Assembly: GCA_026196875.1 (NCBI GenBank)
Contig: JAPHTP010000094.1
Location: forward strand, 31,265-95,264
DNA from: Kangiellaceae bacterium
Lineage (GTDB): Bacteria; Pseudomonadota; Gammaproteobacteria; Enterobacterales; Kangiellaceae
Reading direction: 5' to 3'
DNA length: 64,000 bases
Shown: positions 9,647 through 17,345 of the stretch, in pieces
Position numbering within the stretch: the stretch's first letter is position 1
How the letters are laid out: every line of letters starts with the position of its first letter
Notes under the pieces: model-generated
What the model was told of the DNA's origin: nothing
What the model saw: the letters and a program-made list of their open reading frames with translations, nothing else
Databases searched by the model: none
Made by a program: the position numbers and the translations under genes

Positions 9647-9673
9647 AAACTCATGACGAGTCATATGGAGTTT
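9647..9673 (+). promoter_or_regulatory. Hairpin in the receptor-cheR intergenic region
   Basis: Arms AAACTC+ATGAC (9647-9657) and GTCAT+GAGTTT (9660-9664, 9668-9673) form an 11-bp stem with a 2-base loop core and a 3-base bulge, about 25 bases before the cheR ATG. A strong ribosome site (GGGGGAAG) follows it. It could be a processing or mRNA-stability element that sets the receptor to CheR ratio. There is no T-tract, so it is not a classical terminator. Function is inferred. Confidence 0.35.
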
Positions 9674-9698
9674 AGCATTATTAAATGGGGGAAGTTAA

Positions 9699-10541
9699 AT
9701 GTTCGATGATCGAAAATCGATTGTGGACAAAGAATTCGTTTTTACCCAACAAAACTTTGAACATGTAGTTGCTCTAATTAATCGGTTGTCGGGCATAAGT
9801 CTTTCTGAAAGAAAAACAGATATGGTTTATTCGCGTCTTGCTCGCAGGATCAGAAAGCTTAACGCAGGTGATTTTGACAACTATTTGGATATTGTTGAAT
9901 CAGATGAAGAAGAGAAAGTAAATTTTATCAATGCGCTTACTACAAATCTAACTCATTTTTTTCGGGAACAACACCACTTTGATTACTTGAGAAATCAGTT
10001 TATTCCTGAGCTATTTCGGCAAAATAAACGTCGCATAAGGTTTTGGTCTGCAGGGTGTTCAACTGGTGAAGAACCTTACACCTTAGCAATGGTGTGGCAC
10101 GACATAAAAAATAAGCCGATTGATGTCGACTTCAAAATACTTGCAACGGATCTTGATACCAATGTATTGGATAAATGCCGCAAGGGGATTTATACAGAAG
10201 AAAAACTAAAACCGGTGGAAAAAGAATATCTTAAATGGTTTAAGCAAACTGGTGATTGTAGACAGGACGAGTGGCAGATAAATCCAAAATTACAAGACTA
10301 TATTTTTTTCAAGCAACTTAATCTAATGAATGAGTGGCCAATGAAAGGGCCGTTGGATTTAATTATTTGTAGGAATGTCCTTATTTATTTTGATAAACCA
10401 ACACAACAAAGTCTGGTTCGAAGGTTTAATGAGCTGCTAGCAGACGATGGTTGTTTGATTCTCGGGCACTCCGAAAATTTAAGCGCAGAGAAAGGGCTAT
10501 TTACTGCCATCGGTAGGACTATCTATAGGAAAAAGCAGTAA
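9699..10541 (+). CDS. cheR: Chemoreceptor methyltransferase CheR
   Basis: S-adenosylmethionine-dependent methyltransferase that methylates glutamates on receptors. The 280-residue product has the N-terminal all-helical domain (about 18-90, ending TTNLTHFFRE), the SAM-binding motif FWSAGCSTGEEPYT (about 115-128) and the CRNVLIYFD segment typical of CheR. It follows the EWEEF-tailed receptor and shares one base with cheD (TAATG), so translation is coupled. It is probably dedicated to this operon's receptor through the tail. The flagellar che cluster at 27.9-32.5 kb has no cheR of its own in this window, so this CheR or one encoded elsewhere would serve it. Confidence 0.95.
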   Translation: MFDDRKSIVDKEFVFTQQNFEHVVALINRLSGISLSERKTDMVYSRLARRIRKLNAGDFDNYLDIVESDEEEKVNFINALTTNLTHFFREQHHFDYLRNQFIPELFRQNKRRIRFWSAGCSTGEEPYTLAMVWHDIKNKPIDVDFKILATDLDTNVLDKCRKGIYTEEKLKPVEKEYLKWFKQTGDCRQDEWQINPKLQDYIFFKQLNLMNEWPMKGPLDLIICRNVLIYFDKPTQQSLVRRFNELLADDGCLILGHSENLSAEKGLFTAIGRTIYRKKQ

Positions 10542-11176
10542 TGGGCATGGGGTACGACAGACAAAATTTGCCTTCATGTTGGCATGAGTTTCAACATATT
10601 AATCGTTATTGGGATAAGAAAACAGGAATGCCCACTGCTAAAATTCTACCGGGTGAATTTTATGTTACTAGCCACAATGAAGTAATAACAACGGTATTAG
10701 GTTCGTGCATTTCCGCATGTATTAGAGATAAAAAAGTAAAAATTGGAGGCATGAATCACTTTATGTTGCCAATGCAAAGCGACAATAATTGTAGCGCCGA
10801 GTTGAGCACAGCTGCAAGATACGGAAATTTTGCGATGGAGCAAATGATAAATGATATTTTAAGAAATGGCGGTAGCCGAGATAATTTAGAAGTAAAAATT
10901 TTTGGCGGAGGTAAAGTAATGAAAGGTATGACCAACGTCGGAAAACGCAACATAAATTTTGTAAGAGAATACATAGAAATAGAAGGTTATAACCTCGTTG
11001 CAGAAGACGTTGGTGGAATGTATCCACGCAAGGTAATGTATTTTCCCCTTAACGGAAAGGTAATGATTAAGAAGCTTTATAGCAAGCATAACTCAACGAT
11101 CGAGTCGAGAGATGAAAGTTACTACAGCAAAATTTCGTGTCAGAAAGTTGAAAGTGATATTGAATTATTTGATTAG
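10541..11176 (+). CDS. cheD: Chemoreceptor glutamine deamidase CheD
   Basis: Deamidates receptor glutamines to glutamates, creating methylation sites. The 211-residue product has the CheD core from about residue 33, with catalytic Cys56 in VLGSCISAC and His73 in GGMNHFMLP. It carries an N-terminal extension of about 30 residues (with two Trp and two His) and a C-terminal tail of about 25 residues outside the core. The ATG overlaps the cheR stop. An internal ATG at codon 30, just before the core, is an alternative start but lacks the coupling overlap. CheD next to CheR and CheB is typical of F7-class operons. Confidence 0.94.
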   Translation: MGMGYDRQNLPSCWHEFQHINRYWDKKTGMPTAKILPGEFYVTSHNEVITTVLGSCISACIRDKKVKIGGMNHFMLPMQSDNNCSAELSTAARYGNFAMEQMINDILRNGGSRDNLEVKIFGGGKVMKGMTNVGKRNINFVREYIEIEGYNLVAEDVGGMYPRKVMYFPLNGKVMIKKLYSKHNSTIESRDESYYSKISCQKVESDIELFD

Positions 11177-11188
11177 AAAAACAACCTA

Positions 11189-12229
11189 ATGAGTGAGAAA
11201 CCGACAACCGTAATAATTGTTGATGATTCGGCATTTATTCGAGTCCTCTTGACGCAAATTCTTGATAGTGATGACGGAATTAAAGTAGTGGGCACGGCCG
11301 AGGATCCTTTTGATGCCCGAGAAAAAATTAAAAAGTATAATCCAGATGTTATTACACTGGATGTTGAAATGCCTAAGATGGATGGGATTACGTTTTTGAA
11401 AAATCTTATGCGTTTGAGGCCAATGCCAGTCATTATGGTTTCTACCTTAACTCAGGCTGGCGCCGATATCACCATGCAAGCACTGAATGCCGGAGCATTT
11501 GATTTTGTTGGTAAGCCAAGTACTGAAGTTAAAGATAAGCTAATGCTTTTATCCGAAGAGTTAATTGAAAAGGTAAAAGCAGCGGGCCGTTGCAATACCA
11601 ATGCCTTAGAAAAAACGCAGGTCAGCAATAAAGAAAAACTTGAGCTCAAAAAAGGCAAAAGTAGAGTTGAACTAATCGCGATTGGTGCATCAACAGGAGG
11701 CACTGAGGCAATTCAAAATGTTATTACTCGTTTGCCGTGCAATCTTCCGCCAATCGTAATGACTCAGCATATACCTGACGTATTCTCAACATCTTATGCT
11801 AAAAGGTTAAATGGTGAAGCCGAAATGCCTATAACCGAAGTGAGAGCACCGCAATTGTTAGAGCGAGGACATGCCTATCTTGCTCCCGGGCATATGCATA
11901 TGAAAGTTACCCGTAAACAAGGGCAGTTATGGGCTTACCTCAGCGACGATAGTCCCGTTAATCGACACAAACCTGCTGTGGATGTACTTTTTGATTCTGT
12001 GGCTGATACTGTCGGCGATAAATCAATAGGAATTATTTTGACTGGGATGGGGGCTGATGGAGCTAAAGGATTACTCAGCTTAAAAAACAGTGGCGCTTTC
12101 ACCGTAGCACAAGATGAAGAGTCTAGTGTGGTGTGGGGAATGCCTGGTGCTGCCGTTAAATTAGATGCGGCGGAGAAAGTTTTATCTTTATCTCAAATCC
12201 CTGGTTATCTAGTAAAGAAACTCCTGTGA
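11189..12229 (+). CDS. cheB: Protein-glutamate methylesterase CheB (first system)
   Basis: Removes methyl groups from receptors when activated by CheA. The 346-residue product has an N-terminal receiver domain (acidic pair Asp12-Asp13, phosphoacceptor Asp58, Lys109), a short linker, and a C-terminal esterase with the catalytic triad Ser168 (GASTGG), His194 (TQHIP) and Asp290 (GMGADG). All key residues are present. It is the last gene of the first chemosensory operon; a 157-base gap with a possible promoter follows. It is clearly diverged from the second CheB at 31.4 kb. Confidence 0.95.
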   Translation: MSEKPTTVIIVDDSAFIRVLLTQILDSDDGIKVVGTAEDPFDAREKIKKYNPDVITLDVEMPKMDGITFLKNLMRLRPMPVIMVSTLTQAGADITMQALNAGAFDFVGKPSTEVKDKLMLLSEELIEKVKAAGRCNTNALEKTQVSNKEKLELKKGKSRVELIAIGASTGGTEAIQNVITRLPCNLPPIVMTQHIPDVFSTSYAKRLNGEAEMPITEVRAPQLLERGHAYLAPGHMHMKVTRKQGQLWAYLSDDSPVNRHKPAVDVLFDSVADTVGDKSIGIILTGMGADGAKGLLSLKNSGAFTVAQDEESSVVWGMPGAAVKLDAAEKVLSLSQIPGYLVKKLL

Positions 12230-12280
12230 GTTCTCTTTGTGAGATATTTGTAAAAAATAGTTATTGGGGGTAAAAAAAAT

Positions 12281-12309
12281 TAGTCAAAATCTGTAGATTG
12301 CTCTATGCT
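12281..12309 (+). promoter_or_regulatory. Possible sigma-70 promoter before the HsbA-like gene
   Basis: TAGTCA (12281-12286) and TATGCT (12304-12309) with a 17-base spacer each match the sigma-70 boxes at 4 of 6 positions. The -10 box lies within a perfect GCTCTA-TGCT-TAGAGC inverted repeat (12300-12315). It would let the STAS/phosphatase/HPt module be transcribed apart from the che operon. The match is modest. Confidence 0.3.
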
Positions 12310-12386
12310 TAGAGCTATGTGGTGTTTCTGATAAAACCTTCGAGAACAAAGGTTTACTTTCATTTTAGTCAAAAAGGGGTTTAAGT

Positions 12387-12689
12387 ATGTCTGTAGGTTC
12401 CAATCTTTCAGCTGATGGAAAGGTCCTCACTATTACAATCAATGGGCGTTTCGATTTTAGCGCACATCAGGCATTCAGAGATTCTTATGAGAAGTTAACA
12501 CCAACGCCTTCAGAAATTGTTGTCGATATGGTGGATACGACTTACCTGGATAGTTCTGCTCTGGGAATGTTGCTTTTGTTAAGAGATCATGCTGGCGGCG
12601 ATACCGCTGACATTACGCTTAAAAATTGCAATGAAGATATTCGTAAAATCTTAACCATTTCTAATTTTGAGCAGTTGTTCAAGATCTGA
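12387..12689 (+). CDS. hsbA: STAS anti-anti-sigma factor, HsbA-like
   Basis: A 100-residue STAS domain with the canonical acceptor motif TYLDSSALG (Ser56/Ser57). In Pseudomonas aeruginosa, HsbA is phosphorylated and dephosphorylated by HsbR and, depending on its state, binds FlgM (favouring FliA-dependent flagellar genes) or the diguanylate cyclase HsbD. The same three-gene set (STAS, REC-PP2C-ATPase, HPt) follows here, though in a different order from the Pseudomonas hptB-hsbR-hsbA set, and it sits next to fliK. The role as an HsbA equivalent is inferred from order and domains. GGGG lies before the ATG. The STAS protein at 2.2 kb is a distant paralogue. Confidence 0.8.
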   Translation: MSVGSNLSADGKVLTITINGRFDFSAHQAFRDSYEKLTPTPSEIVVDMVDTTYLDSSALGMLLLLRDHAGGDTADITLKNCNEDIRKILTISNFEQLFKI

Positions 12690-12742
12690 CCAATAATGTC
12701 TTTTAACTAGTGAAGTCTATTAATTATTGAACTTAGATTGTT

Positions 12743-14437
12743 TTGAAAATCTTAATCGCTGACGACAATAATGTAGAGCGTCTCATTCTATTTAAAGTGC
12801 TTGAGCAAGAAGGTCATGAAGTTGTTCAAGCACAAACCGGCCAGCAGGCAATCGACTTTTTCTTCGAACATAATCCGTCTCTTGTTTTTCTTGATGTTTT
12901 AATGCCCGATATTGATGGTTATGAGGTCGCTTCCGCTATTAAGAGTGGCGAACAGCAGCGCTGGGTACCTATTATATTTCTCACTTCTCTCACTGATGCA
13001 TACGATCTGGCTAAATGTATCGATTGTGGTGGAGATGACTTTGTTTCCAAGCCCATTAATAGAATCATAATTAAGGCAAAAGTCGATGCCTTCTCCAGAA
13101 TAGCTAAGTTGTATGAAACAATTGAGCAACAGAAATCAGAGATTCAGTTCCATAACGATCACTTGGTTCAAGAGCAAGAAGCAGCCAAGAAAATTTTTAA
13201 TAACATCGCCCATCGTGGATGCTTAGCGGCCGATAATATTCACTACCACCTATCTCCTATGTCAATATTTAATGGAGATTTAATGCTCGCCGCAGAACCT
13301 CCAATGGGTGGGATGCGGTTGATGTTGGCCGACTTTACCGGGCATGGACTACCTGCTGCGATTGGAGCAATGCCGACCTCAGAAATTTTTTATGGCATGA
13401 CCAAAAAAGGATTTGCTATTCCTGATGTAATGACGGAAATGAATACTCGATTGCACTCAGTGCTACCGCGTGGTGTTTTTTGTTGTGTGGTTATTGCCGA
13501 CATTGACACGCTAGATGAAAGAATAACTATTTGGAATGCTGGAGCGCCGCAGGCTTACGTAATTGACACGCAAACCAACAATATAGAGCAAGTACATTCA
13601 AGTCATCTACCTTTGGGAGTACAATCTCCACAACGTTTTAAAGTTGAACCACAAGTTTTCAGGTTTTCAAAACAACACAAGTTGCTCGCTGTTACTGACG
13701 GCATCATCGAATCTATTAATCCAGAAGGGGAAATGTTCGGTGAGGAAAAAATGCTCGATTACATCAAAGACAACATAACTTTAGACAATTTGTGTGATGG
13801 ACTAGTAAATGAAGTTGTCGAGTTTACCAACGATGCTGATCAAGGCGATGACTTAAGTTTATTGGAAGTGGCCTTTCCTCATCATCATTTGGAGCAGCCA
13901 GACCTGGATGAAGACCAGGCACACGCGCAGACAGGCACTCTCGACTCTCAGCTCAGTCTTTGCTTACGAGGAAGATCGCTGGGGCGTTTTGATCCAATTC
14001 CTCTTCTACTGCAGACTCTTCTAGAATGTCGAGAGCTAACGCCACACCGTTCTCGTATATTCACCATTCTTTCAGAACTTTATAACAATGCCTTGGAGCA
14101 TGGCGTTCTAGGGCTAGATTCTGGGATAAAAAGTGGTAGCGAAGGATTCGCAAAATACTACCAGTTGAGAACGGAAGGTCTGATGATGCTTAATGAAGGG
14201 TTCGTCGAAGTCAATGTTGACCATAAACCGCTTACTGACGGCGGAGAGATTATTTTTAATTTCCGCGATAGTGGCAAAGGATTCGAGTTCGAAAAAATCA
14301 TCGCTTCGGGCAGTAAACACTTGAGTGGCAGGGGATTACCCTTGCTTATGAACTTATGTGAATCAATTGAACATTTTGATAATGGTACTCACATACGCGC
14401 GGTCTATCGTTGGCATGCCAAAGAGCATGAGGAATAA
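12743..14437 (+). CDS. hsbR: Response regulator with PP2C phosphatase and serine-kinase ATPase domains, HsbR-like
   Basis: A 564-residue switch protein with three domains: receiver (1-about 120, Asp51 in FLDVLMPDIDG), SpoIIE/PP2C phosphatase (about 150-375, with MLADFTGHGLPAA) and a C-terminal HATPase of the anti-sigma kinase type (about 405-560, with ELYNNALEHG). This architecture is that of Pseudomonas HsbR, which takes phosphate from HptB and then dephosphorylates HsbA, while its unphosphorylated form acts as a kinase. The start is TTG; no nearby in-frame ATG gives a complete first beta strand (MKILIADD). It is flanked by the predicted substrate (STAS) and the predicted phosphodonor (HPt), and all needed residues are visible. 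Confidence 0.87.
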   Translation: MKILIADDNNVERLILFKVLEQEGHEVVQAQTGQQAIDFFFEHNPSLVFLDVLMPDIDGYEVASAIKSGEQQRWVPIIFLTSLTDAYDLAKCIDCGGDDFVSKPINRIIIKAKVDAFSRIAKLYETIEQQKSEIQFHNDHLVQEQEAAKKIFNNIAHRGCLAADNIHYHLSPMSIFNGDLMLAAEPPMGGMRLMLADFTGHGLPAAIGAMPTSEIFYGMTKKGFAIPDVMTEMNTRLHSVLPRGVFCCVVIADIDTLDERITIWNAGAPQAYVIDTQTNNIEQVHSSHLPLGVQSPQRFKVEPQVFRFSKQHKLLAVTDGIIESINPEGEMFGEEKMLDYIKDNITLDNLCDGLVNEVVEFTNDADQGDDLSLLEVAFPHHHLEQPDLDEDQAHAQTGTLDSQLSLCLRGRSLGRFDPIPLLLQTLLECRELTPHRSRIFTILSELYNNALEHGVLGLDSGIKSGSEGFAKYYQLRTEGLMMLNEGFVEVNVDHKPLTDGGEIIFNFRDSGKGFEFEKIIASGSKHLSGRGLPLLMNLCESIEHFDNGTHIRAVYRWHAKEHEE

Positions 14438-14443
14438 AGTAAA

Positions 14444-14779
14444 GTGACAGATGTGTTAGACAGCACGATTATTTCTGAGCTACAAGAGATCATGGGAGAA
14501 GATTTAGGAATGCTTCTCGAGACTTATGTTGAAGACACTCAACAAAAAATTGAGCAACTTAAATCTGAAATCAAAGAAAAAAATACCGATAGTATTCGCA
14601 GAACGGCGCACAGCATTAAAGGCAGCAGTAAGAATGTCGGTGCTACTGAGCTTGCCGACTGGTGTCAACAGATGGAAACTGGCGCTCGCGAAGAAAACCT
14701 CCAAGACGTTGACATTCAGCTAGCTAACATAGAGTCGTCATTTCAAAATGTGTGCGATGCAATTCAGTCCTTAACTTAA
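14444..14779 (+). CDS. hptB: HPt phosphotransfer protein, HptB-like
   Basis: A 111-residue four-helix HPt domain with the phosphoacceptor His56 in RTAHSIKGSS. It starts with GTG 6 bases after the hsbR-like stop, so the two are probably co-translated. By analogy with Pseudomonas HptB it would receive phosphate from hybrid kinases encoded elsewhere and pass it to the adjacent receiver protein. No hybrid kinase lies in the window. It closes the regulatory module directly before the fliK promoter. Confidence 0.85.
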   Translation: MTDVLDSTIISELQEIMGEDLGMLLETYVEDTQQKIEQLKSEIKEKNTDSIRRTAHSIKGSSKNVGATELADWCQQMETGAREENLQDVDIQLANIESSFQNVCDAIQSLT

Positions 14780-14827
14780 GACTTCCCTTTAATTATTCAA
14801 TCCAGACTTTCGACAGTTTTCTAAACC

Positions 14828-14843
14828 TGGCACTTTCGTTGCA
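14828..14843 (+). promoter_or_regulatory. Sigma-54 promoter of the fliK operon
   Basis: TGGCAC-N5-TTGCA, with the invariant GG (14829-14830) and GC (14841-14842) separated by exactly 10 bases, the sigma-54 spacing. The element lies 69 bases before the preferred fliK ATG. RpoN with FleQ-type activators controls this class of genes in polar flagellates, so the late fli genes probably start here. It is the only clean sigma-54 match I found between genes. Confidence 0.75.
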
Positions 14844-14912
14844 AAGTATTATCCCGTTAGCACCTGAGTGGTGTTGTAATCATTTCTTATCGGATTGTAT
14901 TGGGTGATAAAT

Positions 14913-16529
14913 ATGAGTCAAGTTCAGGCAGGTTCAGTATCCCAAGTTTTAGGTCTATTGTTTGGCGGGAGTACTATAAATGCTGAAAATACTTTTAAAA
15001 TCAAGGCCCAAGCAATAGGTGTTGATAATGAGAATTTTTCTGAACAGCTTCAATTAGCGGTCTCCCAGCTACTTCAAAACAAAAAACTAGGAGAGCGAGG
15101 CATTGATTTTGATGACGAATTTTTAGGCCAAGCGGAGCAGTTTGTAAATAAAGGTGGCAAGTTTTTTCCGCAATTCGAACAAGATAGCATAGATCTCTCT
15201 CAGCTTGATTTATCCCAGCTTGACTTGTTGGCCAAGGAGTTGTCAGAAATAGAACAATGGGGCATAGAAAAAGATTTATCAGAAAAGGAGTTACAGCAAC
15301 TTTTTGCATCATTTGTAGACAAAAAAATGAGTTCGTTAAAACAGAGCTTGGCAGAGATGGATAATCCAGATCTTGTCAGCATCAATGCGCAATTGAAGAA
15401 TATTGACGCACTTGAAAAATTGAAAGAGCACATAGCTGTAACTTTAAATCAAATTAAAGCCGCTAGTAGCCTAAGTGAACGGTCGCAGCATGAAGCAAAT
15501 AAGTCTAATGTCATAGGGAGTTCTGGAACAACAAATGCGCAACTAAAATCAGACTCGTTTTTTGCTGAGCAATCATCTCAATCTGAAAATGCTTCAAGAC
15601 AAAGCCTCGAATCAGGTAGTAAAGGTTCCGATGATGGTATAGCAGGGATCTTGGCGAAAAAAGATACTCAAAACAAAACGAATATATTTGACAGGAATCT
15701 GGTAAAAATTGACGGCGAAAATCTAAGCAAAGAGAAGCTTGCAAAACTCTCTGCTGAAGATTTAGACGCAAACAATGCTTTACTGGATGAAAAAGCTAAA
15801 AAGGTAGAGCTCAATCTATCCGCTGACAAGAAAATGTCAGACCAAAAAGAAAAGTTTAGTAGTAAGCTTTTGCAGCGACTAGATAACAGTCAGATCTTTG
15901 CCAAAGACAAAACACTCAGCTTTGAACAGCAAAAGGTCGCCAGCCTATTGCCGAATGCAGACTTAGAGGTTTTAAGCAGCAATGGCGGTAAGCTTCATTT
16001 GAATCCAGCGTCTGAGACATTTACATCCTTCTTTGCTAGTGGTACTACAACCGCTACTAATGAGCAAACTGGGCAGAGCATTAATAGCGTAAATACCAAA
16101 TTGGAACCCAGCTCAGAATTTACTCAAGGGTTAAAGCTAAAACAGAATTTCGCACCTAACTTAAGCATGAGAATTCAATGGATGTTTAGACAATCCCTGT
16201 CTAGTGCTGAAATTTTAATGGACCCTCCTGAAATGGGACCTTTAAGTGTGAAGGTTAATAAATCCAATGGTGAGATCAATATTCTTTTTCAAGTCTCGAA
16301 TTTAGCGACCAAAGAAACACTTGAAGATAATTTAACCAAGCTAAAAGATATGCTGGAGCAACAAGGAATAAATTTAGGGGAAGCCCAAGTTCAGCATAAA
16401 GAGAGCCAGTTAGCAGAAAAAGAAAATGATGAAACTGAAAGTTCTTCCGAGGAGATAATGGAAGAAGAGTCACAGCGAACAGAAACCATAGTGGCTAAGA
16501 GTGAACATCTGGTGGATACCTATTCTTAA
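14913..16529 (+). CDS. fliK: Flagellar hook-length control protein FliK
   Basis: Secreted molecular ruler that switches export from hook to filament substrates. The preferred start is the ATG at 14913 (MSQVQAG), with GGGTGA just upstream; a TTG at 14895 in the same frame is possible but less likely. The first roughly 400 residues are Ser/Gln/Lys/Asp-rich and poorly conserved, as in all FliK proteins. The C-terminal domain (about 425-515) has the conserved core LMDPPEMGPLSVKV followed by a Leu-rich helix and a Gln-rich segment that contact FlhB. Length (about 538 residues) is in the family range. It is preceded by a sigma-54 promoter and followed by a 242-base gap before fliL. Confidence 0.9.
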   Translation: MSQVQAGSVSQVLGLLFGGSTINAENTFKIKAQAIGVDNENFSEQLQLAVSQLLQNKKLGERGIDFDDEFLGQAEQFVNKGGKFFPQFEQDSIDLSQLDLSQLDLLAKELSEIEQWGIEKDLSEKELQQLFASFVDKKMSSLKQSLAEMDNPDLVSINAQLKNIDALEKLKEHIAVTLNQIKAASSLSERSQHEANKSNVIGSSGTTNAQLKSDSFFAEQSSQSENASRQSLESGSKGSDDGIAGILAKKDTQNKTNIFDRNLVKIDGENLSKEKLAKLSAEDLDANNALLDEKAKKVELNLSADKKMSDQKEKFSSKLLQRLDNSQIFAKDKTLSFEQQKVASLLPNADLEVLSSNGGKLHLNPASETFTSFFASGTTTATNEQTGQSINSVNTKLEPSSEFTQGLKLKQNFAPNLSMRIQWMFRQSLSSAEILMDPPEMGPLSVKVNKSNGEINILFQVSNLATKETLEDNLTKLKDMLEQQGINLGEAQVQHKESQLAEKENDETESSSEEIMEEESQRTETIVAKSEHLVDTYS

Positions 16530-16640
16530 CACCTTTTCCCGTAGGTAAATGTTTTGTTTGTCAGTTTTTTGGCAAATCTGTTCGTTACTTTCCCGTCGAA
16601 TGCCATTAATTTGACTATACTCAATTAAGTACCTCTCTAA

Positions 16641-16663
16641 GCCCTTGAAATAGGGCATTTTTA
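16641..16663 (+). terminator. Weak hairpin with T-tract between fliK and fliL
   Basis: GCCCT (16641-16645) and AGGGC (16652-16656) form a 5-bp GC-rich stem with a 6-base loop, followed by ATTTTTA. It is a weak, possibly leaky intrinsic terminator that could lower fliL-flhB relative to fliK. The short stem makes this uncertain. Nothing else recognisable was seen in the 242-base gap. Confidence 0.35.
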
Positions 16664-16771
16664 TCGTCACCAGCATCTGGTATGTCTTTTGCATTCTCCT
16701 AAAAGGGGAAACTTGAAAAGACGTCGATAGGAAAAGAGAGCCATCCTTTTTTCTATTTATTTGGAGTAAAC

Positions 16772-17293
16772 ATGGCAAACGAAGATCAGGATCTTGAACT
16801 CGATATTGATGAAGGAGACAGCGGAGCTAGTGGCAAAAGCAAGAAGTTCATCATTATCGGCGCAGCCGCTGTTTTACTAATTGGAGCCGGTATTGCTGCC
16901 TTTTTCATGTTTAGCGGTGATTCCGCTAGTTCAGGAGACGAAACTGCTGAAACCGTTGAAGATGCACCGAAGGAGCCTGCTCAATATGTAGGTGTGCCGG
17001 AGGCGATAACGTCAAATATCCCCGGCAACAAACGTAGTCGCACCGTACAGATCAAAATGAGTTTTATGGTACGCGGTGATGATGCGGTCGACACGGTTAA
17101 ACTACATATGCCACAACTAAAAAATGATGTATTGATGCTAGTGAGCCAGCAATCAGCTGATGAATTGAAAACACCCGAAGGTAGGCTAGCGTTGCAACAA
17201 AAATCGCTTGAAACTGTTCAGGCAACTCTCACCGATTTGGTCGGAGAGCCTACGGTAGAGAGAGTGTTGTTTATAAGTTTTGTAATGCAGTGA
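16772..17293 (+). CDS. fliL: Flagellar basal body-associated protein FliL
   Basis: Inner-membrane protein that surrounds or supports the stator units. The 173-residue product has an acidic cytoplasmic N-terminus (1-22), a single membrane helix (about 27-49, FIIIGAAAVLLIGAGIAAFF), an acidic periplasmic linker and a stomatin-like C-terminal domain (about 75-173) containing DVLMLVSQQSADEL. A strong GGAG ribosome site precedes the ATG. It starts the fliL-M-N-O-P-Q-R-flhB run, all tightly spaced. Confidence 0.93.
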   Translation: MANEDQDLELDIDEGDSGASGKSKKFIIIGAAAVLLIGAGIAAFFMFSGDSASSGDETAETVEDAPKEPAQYVGVPEAITSNIPGNKRSRTVQIKMSFMVRGDDAVDTVKLHMPQLKNDVLMLVSQQSADELKTPEGRLALQQKSLETVQATLTDLVGEPTVERVLFISFVMQ

Positions 17294-17345
17294 TAGATTG
17301 ATAATCCAGTGATAGATCCAATTTGATAAAAGTTGAACTAAAAAG

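Noticed and set aside
16570..16585. TGGCAA-N5-TTCG resembling a sigma-54 promoter before fliL
   Set aside because: The invariant -12 GC is CG here, so the element should not function.
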